Notes: generated from the letters alone by a model not told the origin. A stretch of DNA of 57,148 bases from Bacteroidales bacterium (GCA_023229505.1 JALNZD010000024.1:1-57148), one strand, 5' to 3'; counted from the first letter of the stretch, positions 15,981-24,024 are shown. Numbers and translations: made by a program.

Positions 15981-16006
15981 TTTACAAATGTGCGTATATT
16001 TGTAAA
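15981..16006 (+). promoter_or_regulatory. -7 box TATATTTG overlapping a 9-bp inverted repeat
   Basis: TTTACAAAT (15981-15989) and ATTTGTAAA (15998-16006) are exact complements. The -7 box (15995-16002) overlaps the right arm. The ATG follows at 16021. Confidence 0.55.
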
Positions 16007-16020
16007 TTATTTTTTACATA

Positions 16021-17202
16021 ATGAAAAAACGGCTTTTATATCATGAGATAATCAAACAATTGGATCATAAAAATGCCATTGTGATCACCGGTATGCGCCA
16101 GATTGGAAAAACAACCCTGATGAAGCAAATCTTCCAGGAACTTACTTCTCCAAAACTCTGGTTCGATTTCGACAACCCTCTTGACCAACTGCTTTTCGAA
16201 GACACTGATTATAACTCCATTTATAAGCACCTGGTGAGTGAAGCCGGAAATCATCATGAAAGATTATTTGTTTTTATTGATGAAATTCAGAATTTTCCAC
16301 AAATAACAACGATCATTAAGTACTTCATTGATCATTACGGGGTAAAATTCATCGTCACCGGCTCTTCTAACTTTTATTTGAGAAACTTATTTCCCGAATC
16401 GCTTAGCGGTAGAAAATTCCTGTTCGTTCTCTATCCGATGAGTTTCAGGGAATACTTGTATTTTAAAGATGACCAGGCGACACCCCCTCCAATTCCCGCT
16501 TCATTCGCGGCAAACATAGATCAATCACTCTATTTTCATGAAAAACAATTCTTTCCATACAACCAGTATGTAGAATTCGGTGGCTTTCCTGAGGTGGTGA
16601 CTACTGAAGACGTTACTACAAAAAAAATGGTGCTTAAAAATATATTTGCTTCTTTTTTTGAGAAAGACCTGAACCTTTTGTCTGATATTAAAGACATCCG
16701 CGAGCTAAGAAACCTGATCCTGCTACTGGTCCCCCGAACTGGAAATATACTCGACGTTACCAGGTTATCTGCCGAACTTGGGGTTAACCGGGTCAAAATA
16801 TACAATTATCTGGAGTTCCTGCAAGGCGTCTTTTTTATCCATCTTACACCAAAGTATTCTAAAAGCATCGACCGCTCTGTTGCCGGCGGTAAAAAGGTCT
16901 ACTTTTCCGATACAGGCCTGTTGAATATTATTGGTAAAACAATGGAAGGACAGCTCTTCGAAAATGCCGTAGCAAACCAATTGCAGCATTATGGTTCGAT
17001 ATCTTATTATAACAAACGAAATACTTCAGAAATTGATTTCATCCTGAACCATGATACTGCAATTGAAGTGAAACAAACAGGCACTCCAGGCGACTATAAA
17101 AAACTTGAGAAAACCGCCAAGGAACTCGGAATTGAAAAGTATTACCTCGTATCCCGAAAATACCTGGATCTTAAAGGGTTTCTTTCTCCGGTTGTCATTT
17201 GA
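16021..17202 (+). CDS. AAA_14-DUF4143 ATPase
   Basis: This is an intact 393-residue protein. Walker A is GMRQIGKTTL (24-33), Walker B is FVFIDEIQNF (83-92), and the sensor is VTGSSNFYLR. LSGRKFLFVLYPMSFREYL is the family's strongly conserved block after the ATPase core. A winged-helix segment holds TRLSAELGVNRVKIYNYL. The nuclease-like motif is SEIDF (336-340) with IEVK (347-350). The strong -7 box overlapping an inverted repeat suggests self-regulation. The function is unknown, and nothing suggests decay. An ATPase with DNA-binding and nuclease-like parts could act on the repeat DNA around it, but that is speculation. Confidence 0.86.
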   Translation: MKKRLLYHEIIKQLDHKNAIVITGMRQIGKTTLMKQIFQELTSPKLWFDFDNPLDQLLFEDTDYNSIYKHLVSEAGNHHERLFVFIDEIQNFPQITTIIKYFIDHYGVKFIVTGSSNFYLRNLFPESLSGRKFLFVLYPMSFREYLYFKDDQATPPPIPASFAANIDQSLYFHEKQFFPYNQYVEFGGFPEVVTTEDVTTKKMVLKNIFASFFEKDLNLLSDIKDIRELRNLILLLVPRTGNILDVTRLSAELGVNRVKIYNYLEFLQGVFFIHLTPKYSKSIDRSVAGGKKVYFSDTGLLNIIGKTMEGQLFENAVANQLQHYGSISYYNKRNTSEIDFILNHDTAIEVKQTGTPGDYKKLEKTAKELGIEKYYLVSRKYLDLKGFLSPVVI

Positions 17203-17368
17203 GTGGAACGGTGGAACAGTGATACGGTGAAACAGTGGAACGGTGGAACGGTGATACGGTGAAATGGAGTTATTTTCCAAATTTCAAATTTCAAATTTCA
17301 AATTACTTAACAGTACTACAGTTCTACAGTCCTACAGTCCTACAGTCCTACAGTCCTACAGTCCTAAA
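17203..17368. repeat. junction repeat 8: GTGGAACG/GTGATACG array and ACAGTCCT array
   Basis: About eight plus-sense octamers (GTGGAACG, GTGATACG, GTGAAACA) and the AATTTCAA tail are followed by six or more ACAGTCCT units (17309-17366). There is no core. Confidence 0.9.
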
Positions 17369-17440
17369 GATTAGATGGTAGGAAAATAGAATAACTGACA
17401 GAATATTGGGTGAGATTATTTTGTATCTTTAACATGGCTT

Positions 17441-17749
17441 ATGAACCACAGCATGAATTTGATAAACTATTTAAAACCTCAATATTTTTGGGATGTTGAA
17501 TTCTCAAAACTTGATAATCAATTGTCAAAGTGCCTAATTATTGAAAGGGTATTCAGCCTGGGCAGTTTGAACGAAATTAATTTATTAATAGATTATTACG
17601 GTAAAAAAGAAATCGTGAATGTGCTGTGTAATCTCAATTATCTCGATCCCAAAACATTCAATTTCGTTTCAAAACTTTTTCACATATCCAAAAAAAAATT
17701 TAAATGTTACACACGGAAGCAGTTGATGCCTCAATACTGGAACTCTTAA
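17441..17749 (+). CDS. DUF6922-type small protein, probable antitoxin partner
   Basis: This 102-residue protein opens with INYLKPQYFWDVEFSKLD and continues with IIERVFSLGSLNEINLL, IDYYGKKEIVNVL and LDPKTFNFVSKLF. That pattern matches the DUF6922 family, usually encoded directly upstream of AbiEii-type nucleotidyltransferases, and is taken here as the antitoxin or accessory partner by context. An alternative start is the ATG at 17453. The last 46 bp overlap the start of the toxin gene in another frame, a longer overlap than in the abiE-like pair. Its C-terminal residues past 17704 may be dispensable or may couple translation. The direct role is inferred. Confidence 0.7.
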   Translation: MNHSMNLINYLKPQYFWDVEFSKLDNQLSKCLIIERVFSLGSLNEINLLIDYYGKKEIVNVLCNLNYLDPKTFNFVSKLFHISKKKFKCYTRKQLMPQYWNS

Positions 17750-18330
17750 AATTACTTCAAAGTAAAGAATATTTAAAAGGGTTTTATTTAGCTGGCGGTA
17801 CTGCTCTGGCATTATATTTCGGACATCGTAATTCCGTTGATATTGATTTGTTTTCAAACTTTAATTTTGATTCTGCCGGAATTCTTGAAAATATTAATCA
17901 GGATTTCCAATTTCAACTTTTTAATTCGGCCCCAAATACACTCACGGGAAGCATAGGGAAAATAAAAGTTGATATTATTGCCCATCGGTATCCATATATT
18001 AAAGATCCCAACATTCACAACGATATTTCTATTCTGGCAGAGCAGGATATTGTTGCCATGAAACTTAATGCCATATCGACCAGCGGTCAGCGTGTCAAGG
18101 ATTTTATTGATATTTACTATCTTTTGGATAAGTTTGATCTGGCCGAAATGTTGAGTTATTATAAAGCCAAATACAACCAGCAAAATGAAACCCATGTTCT
18201 GAAAAGCCTTATATATTTTGATGATGTGGACCGCTCTGACTGGCCGATATTGATAAAGGACCCCCAACTTAAATGGTCAGAAATCAGGAAAAGAATTGAA
18301 AAAGTTGTAATGCTTTATACTAAAAAGTAA
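17704..18330 (+). CDS. AbiEii/AbiGii-family nucleotidyltransferase toxin
   Basis: This 208-residue nucleotidyltransferase-fold protein carries the active-site motif GGTALALYFGHRNSVDIDLF (GG near 31-32, DID near 47-49). A second conserved block reads DIVAMKLNAISTSGQRVKDF, with the Lys and Asp expected for PF08843 proteins. It pairs with the small upstream gene as a second toxin-antitoxin-like unit of the island. It is only distantly similar to the toxin at 10649, and its partner belongs to another family, so the two pairs entered independently. The ATG at 17704 lies within the upstream gene. All catalytic acids are present. The target is unknown. Confidence 0.83.
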   Translation: MLHTEAVDASILELLKLLQSKEYLKGFYLAGGTALALYFGHRNSVDIDLFSNFNFDSAGILENINQDFQFQLFNSAPNTLTGSIGKIKVDIIAHRYPYIKDPNIHNDISILAEQDIVAMKLNAISTSGQRVKDFIDIYYLLDKFDLAEMLSYYKAKYNQQNETHVLKSLIYFDDVDRSDWPILIKDPQLKWSEIRKRIEKVVMLYTKK

Positions 18331-18348
18331 AAGATGCAGAATGTGAAG

Positions 18349-18513
18349 AATGTGGTGAAATGGTGAAACGGTGAAACGGTGAAATGGTGAAATGGTGACT
18401 GGGTGACTAAGAATAACAATTTAACAATTTGACAATTTAGCATTGTTACAGTCTTACAGTCTTACAGTCTTACAGTCTTACAGTCCCACAGTCCTACAGT
18501 CTTACAATCTTAA
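18349..18513. repeat. junction repeat 9: octamers, AACAATTT units and ACAGTCTT array
   Basis: GTGAAATG/GTGAAACG/GTGACTGG units are followed by AACAATTT repeats (18414-18440) and about nine ACAGTCTT/ACAGTCCT units (18444-18513). The remaining part of the 324-bp gap (18514-18654) is AT-rich with no clear feature beyond a weak TATCTTTA before the next start. Confidence 0.9.
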
Positions 18514-18654
18514 AAATAGTGGTTTGTAAAAATGTACCCTTTTAAAATCATGCTTTTCTTTCATAATTTAACTTTTTAGCAACCATCATTACTGTAACCA
18601 TAATTACTATAATTTTATTATCTTTACTGAAAATTTGATAACTAAATCATTATT

Positions 18655-19965
18655 ATGAAGTTTTATGGTCGGTTAACGGAATTGGAGCTATTGGAAAATA
18701 CGCGGAAATTAGCTGAAAAATCAGCAAAAATGACGATTATTGTTGGACGGCGCAGAATCGGAAAAACCAGCCTGGCCATTAAAGCGTTTGAAAAACAAAC
18801 ATACCTCTACCTGTTTATCGCCAGGAAAAATGAAACCCTTCTTTGCAAAGAATTCACCGAAGAAATTGAACGTGCATTCGGGAAACCTGTTATAGGTGAA
18901 TTCCGGAGTTTCGTCCGACTTTTTGAATACCTCCTTATACAAGCCCAATCAAATCCCTTCACGCTCATCATCGATGAATTCCAGGAGTTCTACCAGGTAA
19001 ATCCCGTTGTATACAGTGAAATACAAAACCTTTGGGACAAATACAAATCTTCATCAAAAATGAACCTGGTGCTATGTGGGTCGATTTTTACCTTAATGAA
19101 AAAGATCTTTGAGGATGCGAAGGAACCTCTTTTTGGAAGAGCGGATGAAAAAATCCATCTTAAGCCTTTTGATGCCTGTGTAATGAAAGAAATCTTTACT
19201 GATCAGCAACCGGAAGGGAAGATGGAAGATTTCCTGGCTTTCTATACCATCTCAGGGGGTGTCGCAAAATATGTGGAGATATTCGCAGATAAAAGCCTCT
19301 TCTCCCTTGAGCAAATATTAAGTGAAATTTTCAGAGAAAACTCTATCCTTATTGAAGAGGGGAAAAACATCCTTATCGAAGAATTTGGAAAAGATTATGC
19401 TACCTATTTTTCCATTTTGTCATTGATTGCTTCATCCAAAACATCCCGTTCCGAAATAGAATCGATCTTGGAAAAAAATACCGGCGGTTACCTCGACAGG
19501 CTTGAAAATGAATACCAGATCATCAAAAGCCTCCGTCCTGTCTTTTCCAAACCGGGTGGAAGAATCCAGAAATACTTTATAGATGACAACTTCCTTAATT
19601 TTTGGTTCAGGTTTGTCTATAAATACAGAAGTGCTGTGGAAATTGGCAATTTTTTATATGTGCGCTCTGTTACTGAAAGAGATTTCGATACATATAGCGG
19701 GCCTTTCCTTGAGAAATATTTCCGTGAAAAACTCATTATCTCCGGCAAATATTCATTGATCGGAAGGTACTGGAACCGGAAAAATGAAAATGAACTGGAT
19801 ATCGTTGCCCTCAATGAATTGGAACAAAAAGCCATTATTGCAGAGGTGAAAAGAAATCCCAAAAAAATTAACATCCATTTGCTTCGGATTAAAGCAAAAG
19901 CAATACAAGACAATCTGATGGGGTTTGATGTTTCATTTAAAGGATTCTCTCTAAAGGATATGTAA
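18655..19965 (+). CDS. archaeal-type ATPase with DUF234-like C-terminus
   Basis: This 436-residue protein is of a second MNS ATPase subtype. It opens with FYGRLTELELL, typical of ATPase_2 (PF01637). Walker A is GRRRIGKTSL (31-40), Walker B is TLIIDEFQEF (103-112), and a sensor-like LCGSIFTLM follows. A winged-helix-like middle precedes the DUF234-type segment with FWFRFVYKYRSAVE. It ends with a nuclease-like motif, NELDIV (379) and AEVK (395-398). It is the last repeat-preceded unit of the island, since no octamer array follows it. It is intact. The function is unknown for the family; DNA binding and cleavage are plausible from the fold but unproven. Confidence 0.83.
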   Translation: MKFYGRLTELELLENTRKLAEKSAKMTIIVGRRRIGKTSLAIKAFEKQTYLYLFIARKNETLLCKEFTEEIERAFGKPVIGEFRSFVRLFEYLLIQAQSNPFTLIIDEFQEFYQVNPVVYSEIQNLWDKYKSSSKMNLVLCGSIFTLMKKIFEDAKEPLFGRADEKIHLKPFDACVMKEIFTDQQPEGKMEDFLAFYTISGGVAKYVEIFADKSLFSLEQILSEIFRENSILIEEGKNILIEEFGKDYATYFSILSLIASSKTSRSEIESILEKNTGGYLDRLENEYQIIKSLRPVFSKPGGRIQKYFIDDNFLNFWFRFVYKYRSAVEIGNFLYVRSVTERDFDTYSGPFLEKYFREKLIISGKYSLIGRYWNRKNENELDIVALNELEQKAIIAEVKRNPKKINIHLLRIKAKAIQDNLMGFDVSFKGFSLKDM

Positions 19966-20250
19966 ATAAGGTCTTAGCGTCGGACATACAGCGGAAAGAT
20001 GCCTGAAGGAAATCAAGCAACTTTTAATGAAGAAGGATTTCAACTTCGCGATAGGCTCAATCTCATTGTCGACACCTCTTCTATTGAAACAGTAATCAAA
20101 AACATGAGTGCATCCAGGTGGAGGCAGGTGAGAAAAGGGATGGCGCATGGAATAGGTATGCCCTGATGTGAACAAGCTGTTTTGTAAAATATTGATATAC
20201 AGATAAGTAAAAAATGGGGAAGTAAAAATTAGGTTTTTAGAAAACCATTT
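19966..20250. other. right boundary of the island: 345-bp gap with a possible coding remnant
   Basis: No octamer array is present here. A 55-codon open frame runs from the ATG at 19999 to the stop at 20164-20166 (it begins MPEGNQATFN). A second frame reads CLKEIKQLLMKKDFNFAIGS around 20005-20065. Neither is recognisable. The two frames may be pieces of one decayed gene, but this is weak. The rest is AT-rich, without features until the promoter at 20253. Confidence 0.3.
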
Positions 20251-20252
20251 TG

Positions 20253-20260
20253 TAACTTTG
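20253..20260 (+). promoter_or_regulatory. -7 box TAACTTTG
   Basis: This TAnnTTTG match lies 50 bp before the ATG at 20311. Confidence 0.5.
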
Positions 20261-20310
20261 CATCGTTAATAAACGGGCATAAACTAGTTTTTCGAGGTGC
20301 CCTAAATATT

Positions 20311-20928
20311 ATGTTATTCAGGAGAAAAAGAAAGATATCCAGGCTTCTTGTGGATTCCTTCAGGCAAAATTACATTTCGGATGATCCGTTAATGTATTTT
20401 CATGAGGCGTTGCATAACGGGCAAGAATTTGTCGGTATTAAAACCAATTCGAAACTGAAGATAGGGCAGTTTGATCCCGGTGAGAAGTTATGGGCCGTCA
20501 GGAGAAAAATCAAGGTTTATGATTCAGCCCTGACAGAACTTCCAAATGGAGACAGCATTACCACTCTTCTTGGGATTGATGAGTTGGAAGATCTCCTGCG
20601 GATTTCCGTTTATCGTTTTTTAAACAAGTCACTTTTTTCTCTTACATTTCATTTTCCTTTCATTTCTCCGGAAGAGGTTGAATATCTTATGGGATTAATC
20701 AAGGAAAAGTATCTTTCCGGTGTGGAAATGACTGCTCCGGACTTCACCCGCATTACCGGAAGCAATGATGTGATCATTCTCCTGAATCATTTCGTTTCTT
20801 TATCCTATGAATTCATTCATGCATCTACTTCAAATATTGCACTGATTTCTAAACTAAATGAAAAACGTCGCCTGATGGAAAGCTCAATTGAGAAAAAAAG
20901 GAAAGACATGCTCCTCGGCGAACTTTGA
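20311..20928 (+). CDS. hypothetical protein
   Basis: This is a 205-residue soluble protein that I do not recognise. It has a very basic start (MLFRRKRKISRLL), no signal peptide and no membrane segment. Later parts are ELEDLLRISVYRFLNKSLFS, SPEEVEYLMGLIKEKYL and a charged helical end (LNEKRRLMESSIEKKRKDML). The composition is ordinary for the window, and the gene has its own -7 box. It lies between the island and the dipeptidase gene and probably marks the return to ordinary chromosome. No function can be assigned. Confidence 0.65.
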   Translation: MLFRRKRKISRLLVDSFRQNYISDDPLMYFHEALHNGQEFVGIKTNSKLKIGQFDPGEKLWAVRRKIKVYDSALTELPNGDSITTLLGIDELEDLLRISVYRFLNKSLFSLTFHFPFISPEEVEYLMGLIKEKYLSGVEMTAPDFTRITGSNDVIILLNHFVSLSYEFIHASTSNIALISKLNEKRRLMESSIEKKRKDMLLGEL

Positions 20929-21005
20929 TCTTATTTTTCAATTTTCGATGCCTTCTGATTTAATTGCTGAATTGTAATCTGATCTGTGCCGATCACAGAT
21001 TTTTT

Positions 21006-21013
21006 TATTTTTG
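21006..21013 (+). promoter_or_regulatory. -7 box TATTTTTG
   Basis: This consensus match lies 40 bp before the ATG of the C69 dipeptidase gene. Confidence 0.5.
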
Positions 21014-21053
21014 CAAAACTTCTAACTGATTACAAACTGAAAATTCAAGAAAG

Positions 21054-22802
21054 ATGAAAAAAAGACTAATCTTATTCTTAGCCTTTATTTTAACTGTTTG
21101 GGCAGGCCGGGATGCTATGGCCTGCACCAATTTTCTGGTTACCAAAGGCGCTTCGAAAGACGGCTCGGTGATGATTTCATACTCCGCCGATTCACATACC
21201 CTTTATGGTGAGCTATATCACTGGCCTGCTGCAAGCTGGCCTGCCGGAAGCATGCTCGATGTATATGAGTGGGACACCGGTAAGTTCCTCGGCAAAATCC
21301 CGCAGGCCCATATTACTTACAATGTGGTCGGGAACATGAACGAGCACCAGGTAGCTATCGGCGAAACGACTTATACCGGGCTTGAAGAGCTGGGCACTCA
21401 ATCCGGCGCTATCATGGATTACGGCAGCCTGATGTACATCGCACTGCAGCGGTCGAAAACGGCCCGTGAAGCCATGAAGGTAATCACCGAACTTATGAAT
21501 GACTATGGCTATGCCAGTACCGGCGAGTCCCTCTCGATCTCGGATGCTAATGAAGCCTGGATCTTTGAGATGATAGGTAAAGGCGAAGGACAGAAAGGCG
21601 GTGTCTGGGTAGCAATGAAAATACCTGACGGATATATAAGCGCCCACGCAAACCAGGCCCGGATTACCACATTTCCCGTAGCTGATGGCAAAAAGTCCAT
21701 TAAATTCAGCCAGCGTTCTTTGCTGATGAACCCCGAAGTGGAATGTTTCTATGCTGATGATGTGGTTTCCTTTGCCAGTTCCAAGGGTTGGTTTAAAGGA
21801 AATGACGTGGATTTTAGCTTCTCTGACATCTATGCTCCGGTCACTTTCACATCAGCACGCTTTTGCGAGATCAGGGTATGGTCATTCTTTAAATCGGCTA
21901 ACAAGGAAATGGAAAAATACCTGGACTATGCGAGCGGAAATCTCAAGCACGATAAGATTTTTGAAGATGGCCGTGCAAACAAAAACGGCTATCCTTCCAA
22001 CCGTATGCCCCTTTGGATCAAACCTGACCACTTGCTGGAATTGCATGAGATGATGAACTACATGCGCGACCACCTTGAAGGCACACCGCTTGATATGACA
22101 ACAGACCTGGGGGCCGGCCCGTTCGGCTGCCCATACCGTTGGCGTCCTCTTACCTGGACAGTCGATGACATCACCTATTGCAACGAAAGAGCCACCTCCT
22201 CACAGCAAACCGGTTTCTGGTTCGTGGCCCAGTCACGCTCATGGTTACCCGATCCGGTCGGCGGGATTTTCTGGTTTGGCGTTGATGATGCCACCAGCAG
22301 CCTGCTAATGCCGATGTACTCATGCATTAAACGGGTTCCTGAAAAAATGGCCCGGGGTTATGGTTCGATGATGGAATTTGTCGATGATGCCGCTTTCTGG
22401 GTATTTAACCAGATATCTAACCTCTCGTATACCAGGTATTCATATATCCACCCTGAAATTTTCATCAAACAACAGGCCAATGAAATGAAATTCATCGCCG
22501 CAGTCCCCGAAATCGATAATGCTGCAAAATCTCTTCTTGGAACAAATCCTGACAAGGCCATCGATTTCCTTACAGATTTTTCAGTAACTACCGGTAATAA
22601 TGCTGTCATGGATTGGAAAAAATTCTATGGGCACCTGTTTACCCGTTTCATGGACGGCAACATCAAGACTGCCGTGGAAGTTCCGGAAGGTTACATTTAC
22701 CAGGCTCCAAAAGTGGAACAGCCCGGATATCCCGAATGGTTTCTCCGTATGATCATAGACCAGACAGGCGATAAGCTGAAGGTAGTTGGCGATGGGCATT
22801 AA
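21054..22802 (+). CDS. C69-family dipeptidase (exported)
   Basis: This is an N-terminal-nucleophile peptidase of family C69 (PepD/U34), expected to cleave dipeptides. A signal or propeptide (residues 1 to about 23, with the hydrophobic stretch LILFLAFILTVWAG) precedes the nucleophile Cys24 in AMACTNFLVTKGASKDG, the family signature. Other conserved parts are GNMNEHQVAIGETT, EAWIFEMIGKGEGQKGGVWV and DGYISAHANQARI. At 582 residues it is longer than lactobacillal PepD, which is usual for Bacteroidota secreted forms. Action in the periplasm is inferred from the leader. It is monocistronic, with its own -7 box, and is followed by an octamer array rather than a clear terminator. Confidence 0.88.
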   Translation: MKKRLILFLAFILTVWAGRDAMACTNFLVTKGASKDGSVMISYSADSHTLYGELYHWPAASWPAGSMLDVYEWDTGKFLGKIPQAHITYNVVGNMNEHQVAIGETTYTGLEELGTQSGAIMDYGSLMYIALQRSKTAREAMKVITELMNDYGYASTGESLSISDANEAWIFEMIGKGEGQKGGVWVAMKIPDGYISAHANQARITTFPVADGKKSIKFSQRSLLMNPEVECFYADDVVSFASSKGWFKGNDVDFSFSDIYAPVTFTSARFCEIRVWSFFKSANKEMEKYLDYASGNLKHDKIFEDGRANKNGYPSNRMPLWIKPDHLLELHEMMNYMRDHLEGTPLDMTTDLGAGPFGCPYRWRPLTWTVDDITYCNERATSSQQTGFWFVAQSRSWLPDPVGGIFWFGVDDATSSLLMPMYSCIKRVPEKMARGYGSMMEFVDDAAFWVFNQISNLSYTRYSYIHPEIFIKQQANEMKFIAAVPEIDNAAKSLLGTNPDKAIDFLTDFSVTTGNNAVMDWKKFYGHLFTRFMDGNIKTAVEVPEGYIYQAPKVEQPGYPEWFLRMIIDQTGDKLKVVGDGH

Positions 22803-22950
22803 TGACAATAAGACAATAAGACAATAAGACGGTAGGACGGTAGGACGGTAAGACTAATGGTTTTCCTACAGTCCTACAGTCCTACAGTCCTACAGTCCTA
22901 TAGTCTTACAGTCCTATAGTCTTACAGTCCTATAGTCTTACAGTCCTAAA
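22803..22950. repeat. two abutting octamer arrays (GACAATAA and ACAGTCCT types)
   Basis: The first array (22804-22857) is GACAATAA three times, then GACGGTAG/GACGGTAA. The second (22868-22950) is ACAGTCCT units passing into a 16-bp higher-order unit, TATAGTCTTACAGTCC, repeated three times (about 22899-22946). The remaining gap to 23049 holds only a promoter. Confidence 0.92.
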
Positions 22951-23024
22951 TCACATTATCCATGCGCTATAACTTTGATACACCCATCCCGCGCGAAAAC
23001 ACAAATTCCGCGATTTATTTTAAT

Positions 23025-23032
23025 TATCTTTG
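23025..23032 (+). promoter_or_regulatory. -7 box TATCTTTG
   Basis: This consensus match lies 17 bp before the ATG at 23050. Confidence 0.5.
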
Positions 23033-23049
23033 TTTTAAATCCGTGAAAT

Positions 23050-23979
23050 ATGGAATATGCCCCAAATGAAAATAAGACCAGAAGCAGATCAAACGCCACA
23101 ATGACAGCCATTGTCATTGTACTTGCCATTGTTGTGATCGGATTGGTCATCATGCTTTTCAATACCAGGACAAACCTCAGGAGTCTATTGGCAGAAAAGG
23201 AGCAGCAACGGCTTGAACTAAAACAAGAGCTTGATTCATTACTGGTGGAACATGAAAAAGTTAAGATTGAATACGGCGAACTGGCAGATTCCTTGGTTAT
23301 CAAAGACAGCGTTATCCAGGCTAATGCCACGGAGATCCGGAGGTTACTTGATACCGAATGGGAATATTATAAAGTGAAGAAAAAGCTGGGACAGCTGCAA
23401 CTGATTGCCCAGGGGTATGTCAGGCAGATGGATTCCCTTTATCGCGTAAATGCTTCACTGTCTGAAGAAAATGTTGCGATCAAAAGGGATCTGAAAGTTT
23501 TAAAGAAGGAGAAAGAAGAGATTGAAAATGACCGCAAGGTGCTGTCAGGAAAGGTTGAGATCGCTGCCGTGCTGAAGGCTATCAATATGGAGGCTGCCGG
23601 CATTCGGGTTCGCGGCGGGGGTGGTGAAAAAGAAGTTACCACTGATAAAGTGCAGCGTGTAGACCAGGTTCGGGTTTGTTTTACCATCGGTGAAAATGAA
23701 ATCGCCTTACCTGGAAGGAAAGATATCTATATCCGGATTGCCCGGCCCGACCAGGAAATCCTTATAAAAGGCCGTCTGGACGATTTTTCGTTCGAATATC
23801 AGGGGGAACGGCTCCAGTATTCTATAATGCAAACCATTGATTACGAAAACCGCGCCGTTGACCTTTGCGTTTACTGGAAAAAAGAATACTCAAGCCAGGA
23901 AATGAAGCCGGGACTGTATCACGTGGATATCTTCTGCGAAAACGCTATCATCGGGCATACGACGTTTACGCTGAGGTAG
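23050..23979 (+). CDS. membrane-anchored coiled-coil protein, unknown function
   Basis: This 309-residue protein has a short polar N-terminus, one membrane helix (about 20-40: AIVIVLAIVVIGLVIMLF) and a long coiled coil (about 45-180) rich in Leu, Glu and Lys. A globular C-terminal part (about 195-309) includes VRVCFTIGENEIALPGRKDI and a beta-rich end, GLYHVDIFCENAIIGHTTF. The topology would place the coiled coil and globular domain outside the cytoplasm. Similar proteins are common in Bacteroidota, and I know no function for them. The next gene, 45 bp downstream, is also an envelope protein and may be co-transcribed. No enzyme motif was seen. Confidence 0.7.
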   Translation: MEYAPNENKTRSRSNATMTAIVIVLAIVVIGLVIMLFNTRTNLRSLLAEKEQQRLELKQELDSLLVEHEKVKIEYGELADSLVIKDSVIQANATEIRRLLDTEWEYYKVKKKLGQLQLIAQGYVRQMDSLYRVNASLSEENVAIKRDLKVLKKEKEEIENDRKVLSGKVEIAAVLKAINMEAAGIRVRGGGGEKEVTTDKVQRVDQVRVCFTIGENEIALPGRKDIYIRIARPDQEILIKGRLDDFSFEYQGERLQYSIMQTIDYENRAVDLCVYWKKEYSSQEMKPGLYHVDIFCENAIIGHTTFTLR

Positions 23980-24024
23980 ATCTAAAATAAGATATTAATA
24001 CCATTATTCACCTATCTGAATAAA

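Noticed and set aside
7035..17280. Minus-strand open frames with SPFHRFTV- or PVTQSPSH-type repeats (7035-7289, 15546-15902, 15655-15888, 17026-17280)
   Set aside because: They are translations of the octamer arrays, which are open in all three minus-strand frames. They have no promoter or independent start signal and overlap the ends of real genes.
7101..18513. Junction arrays considered as CRISPR arrays
   Set aside because: The units are 8 bp and contiguous, without unique spacers, and no cas gene is present.
7409..19965. Classical integron or transposon
   Set aside because: No tyrosine or serine recombinase and no transposase were found, and the repeats do not show the attC R/L box layout. 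Only a loose analogy is kept.
19999..20166. Small 55-codon frame at the right edge of the island
   Set aside because: It has no family match, no promoter and a poor leader. It is kept only as a possible remnant in the gap description.
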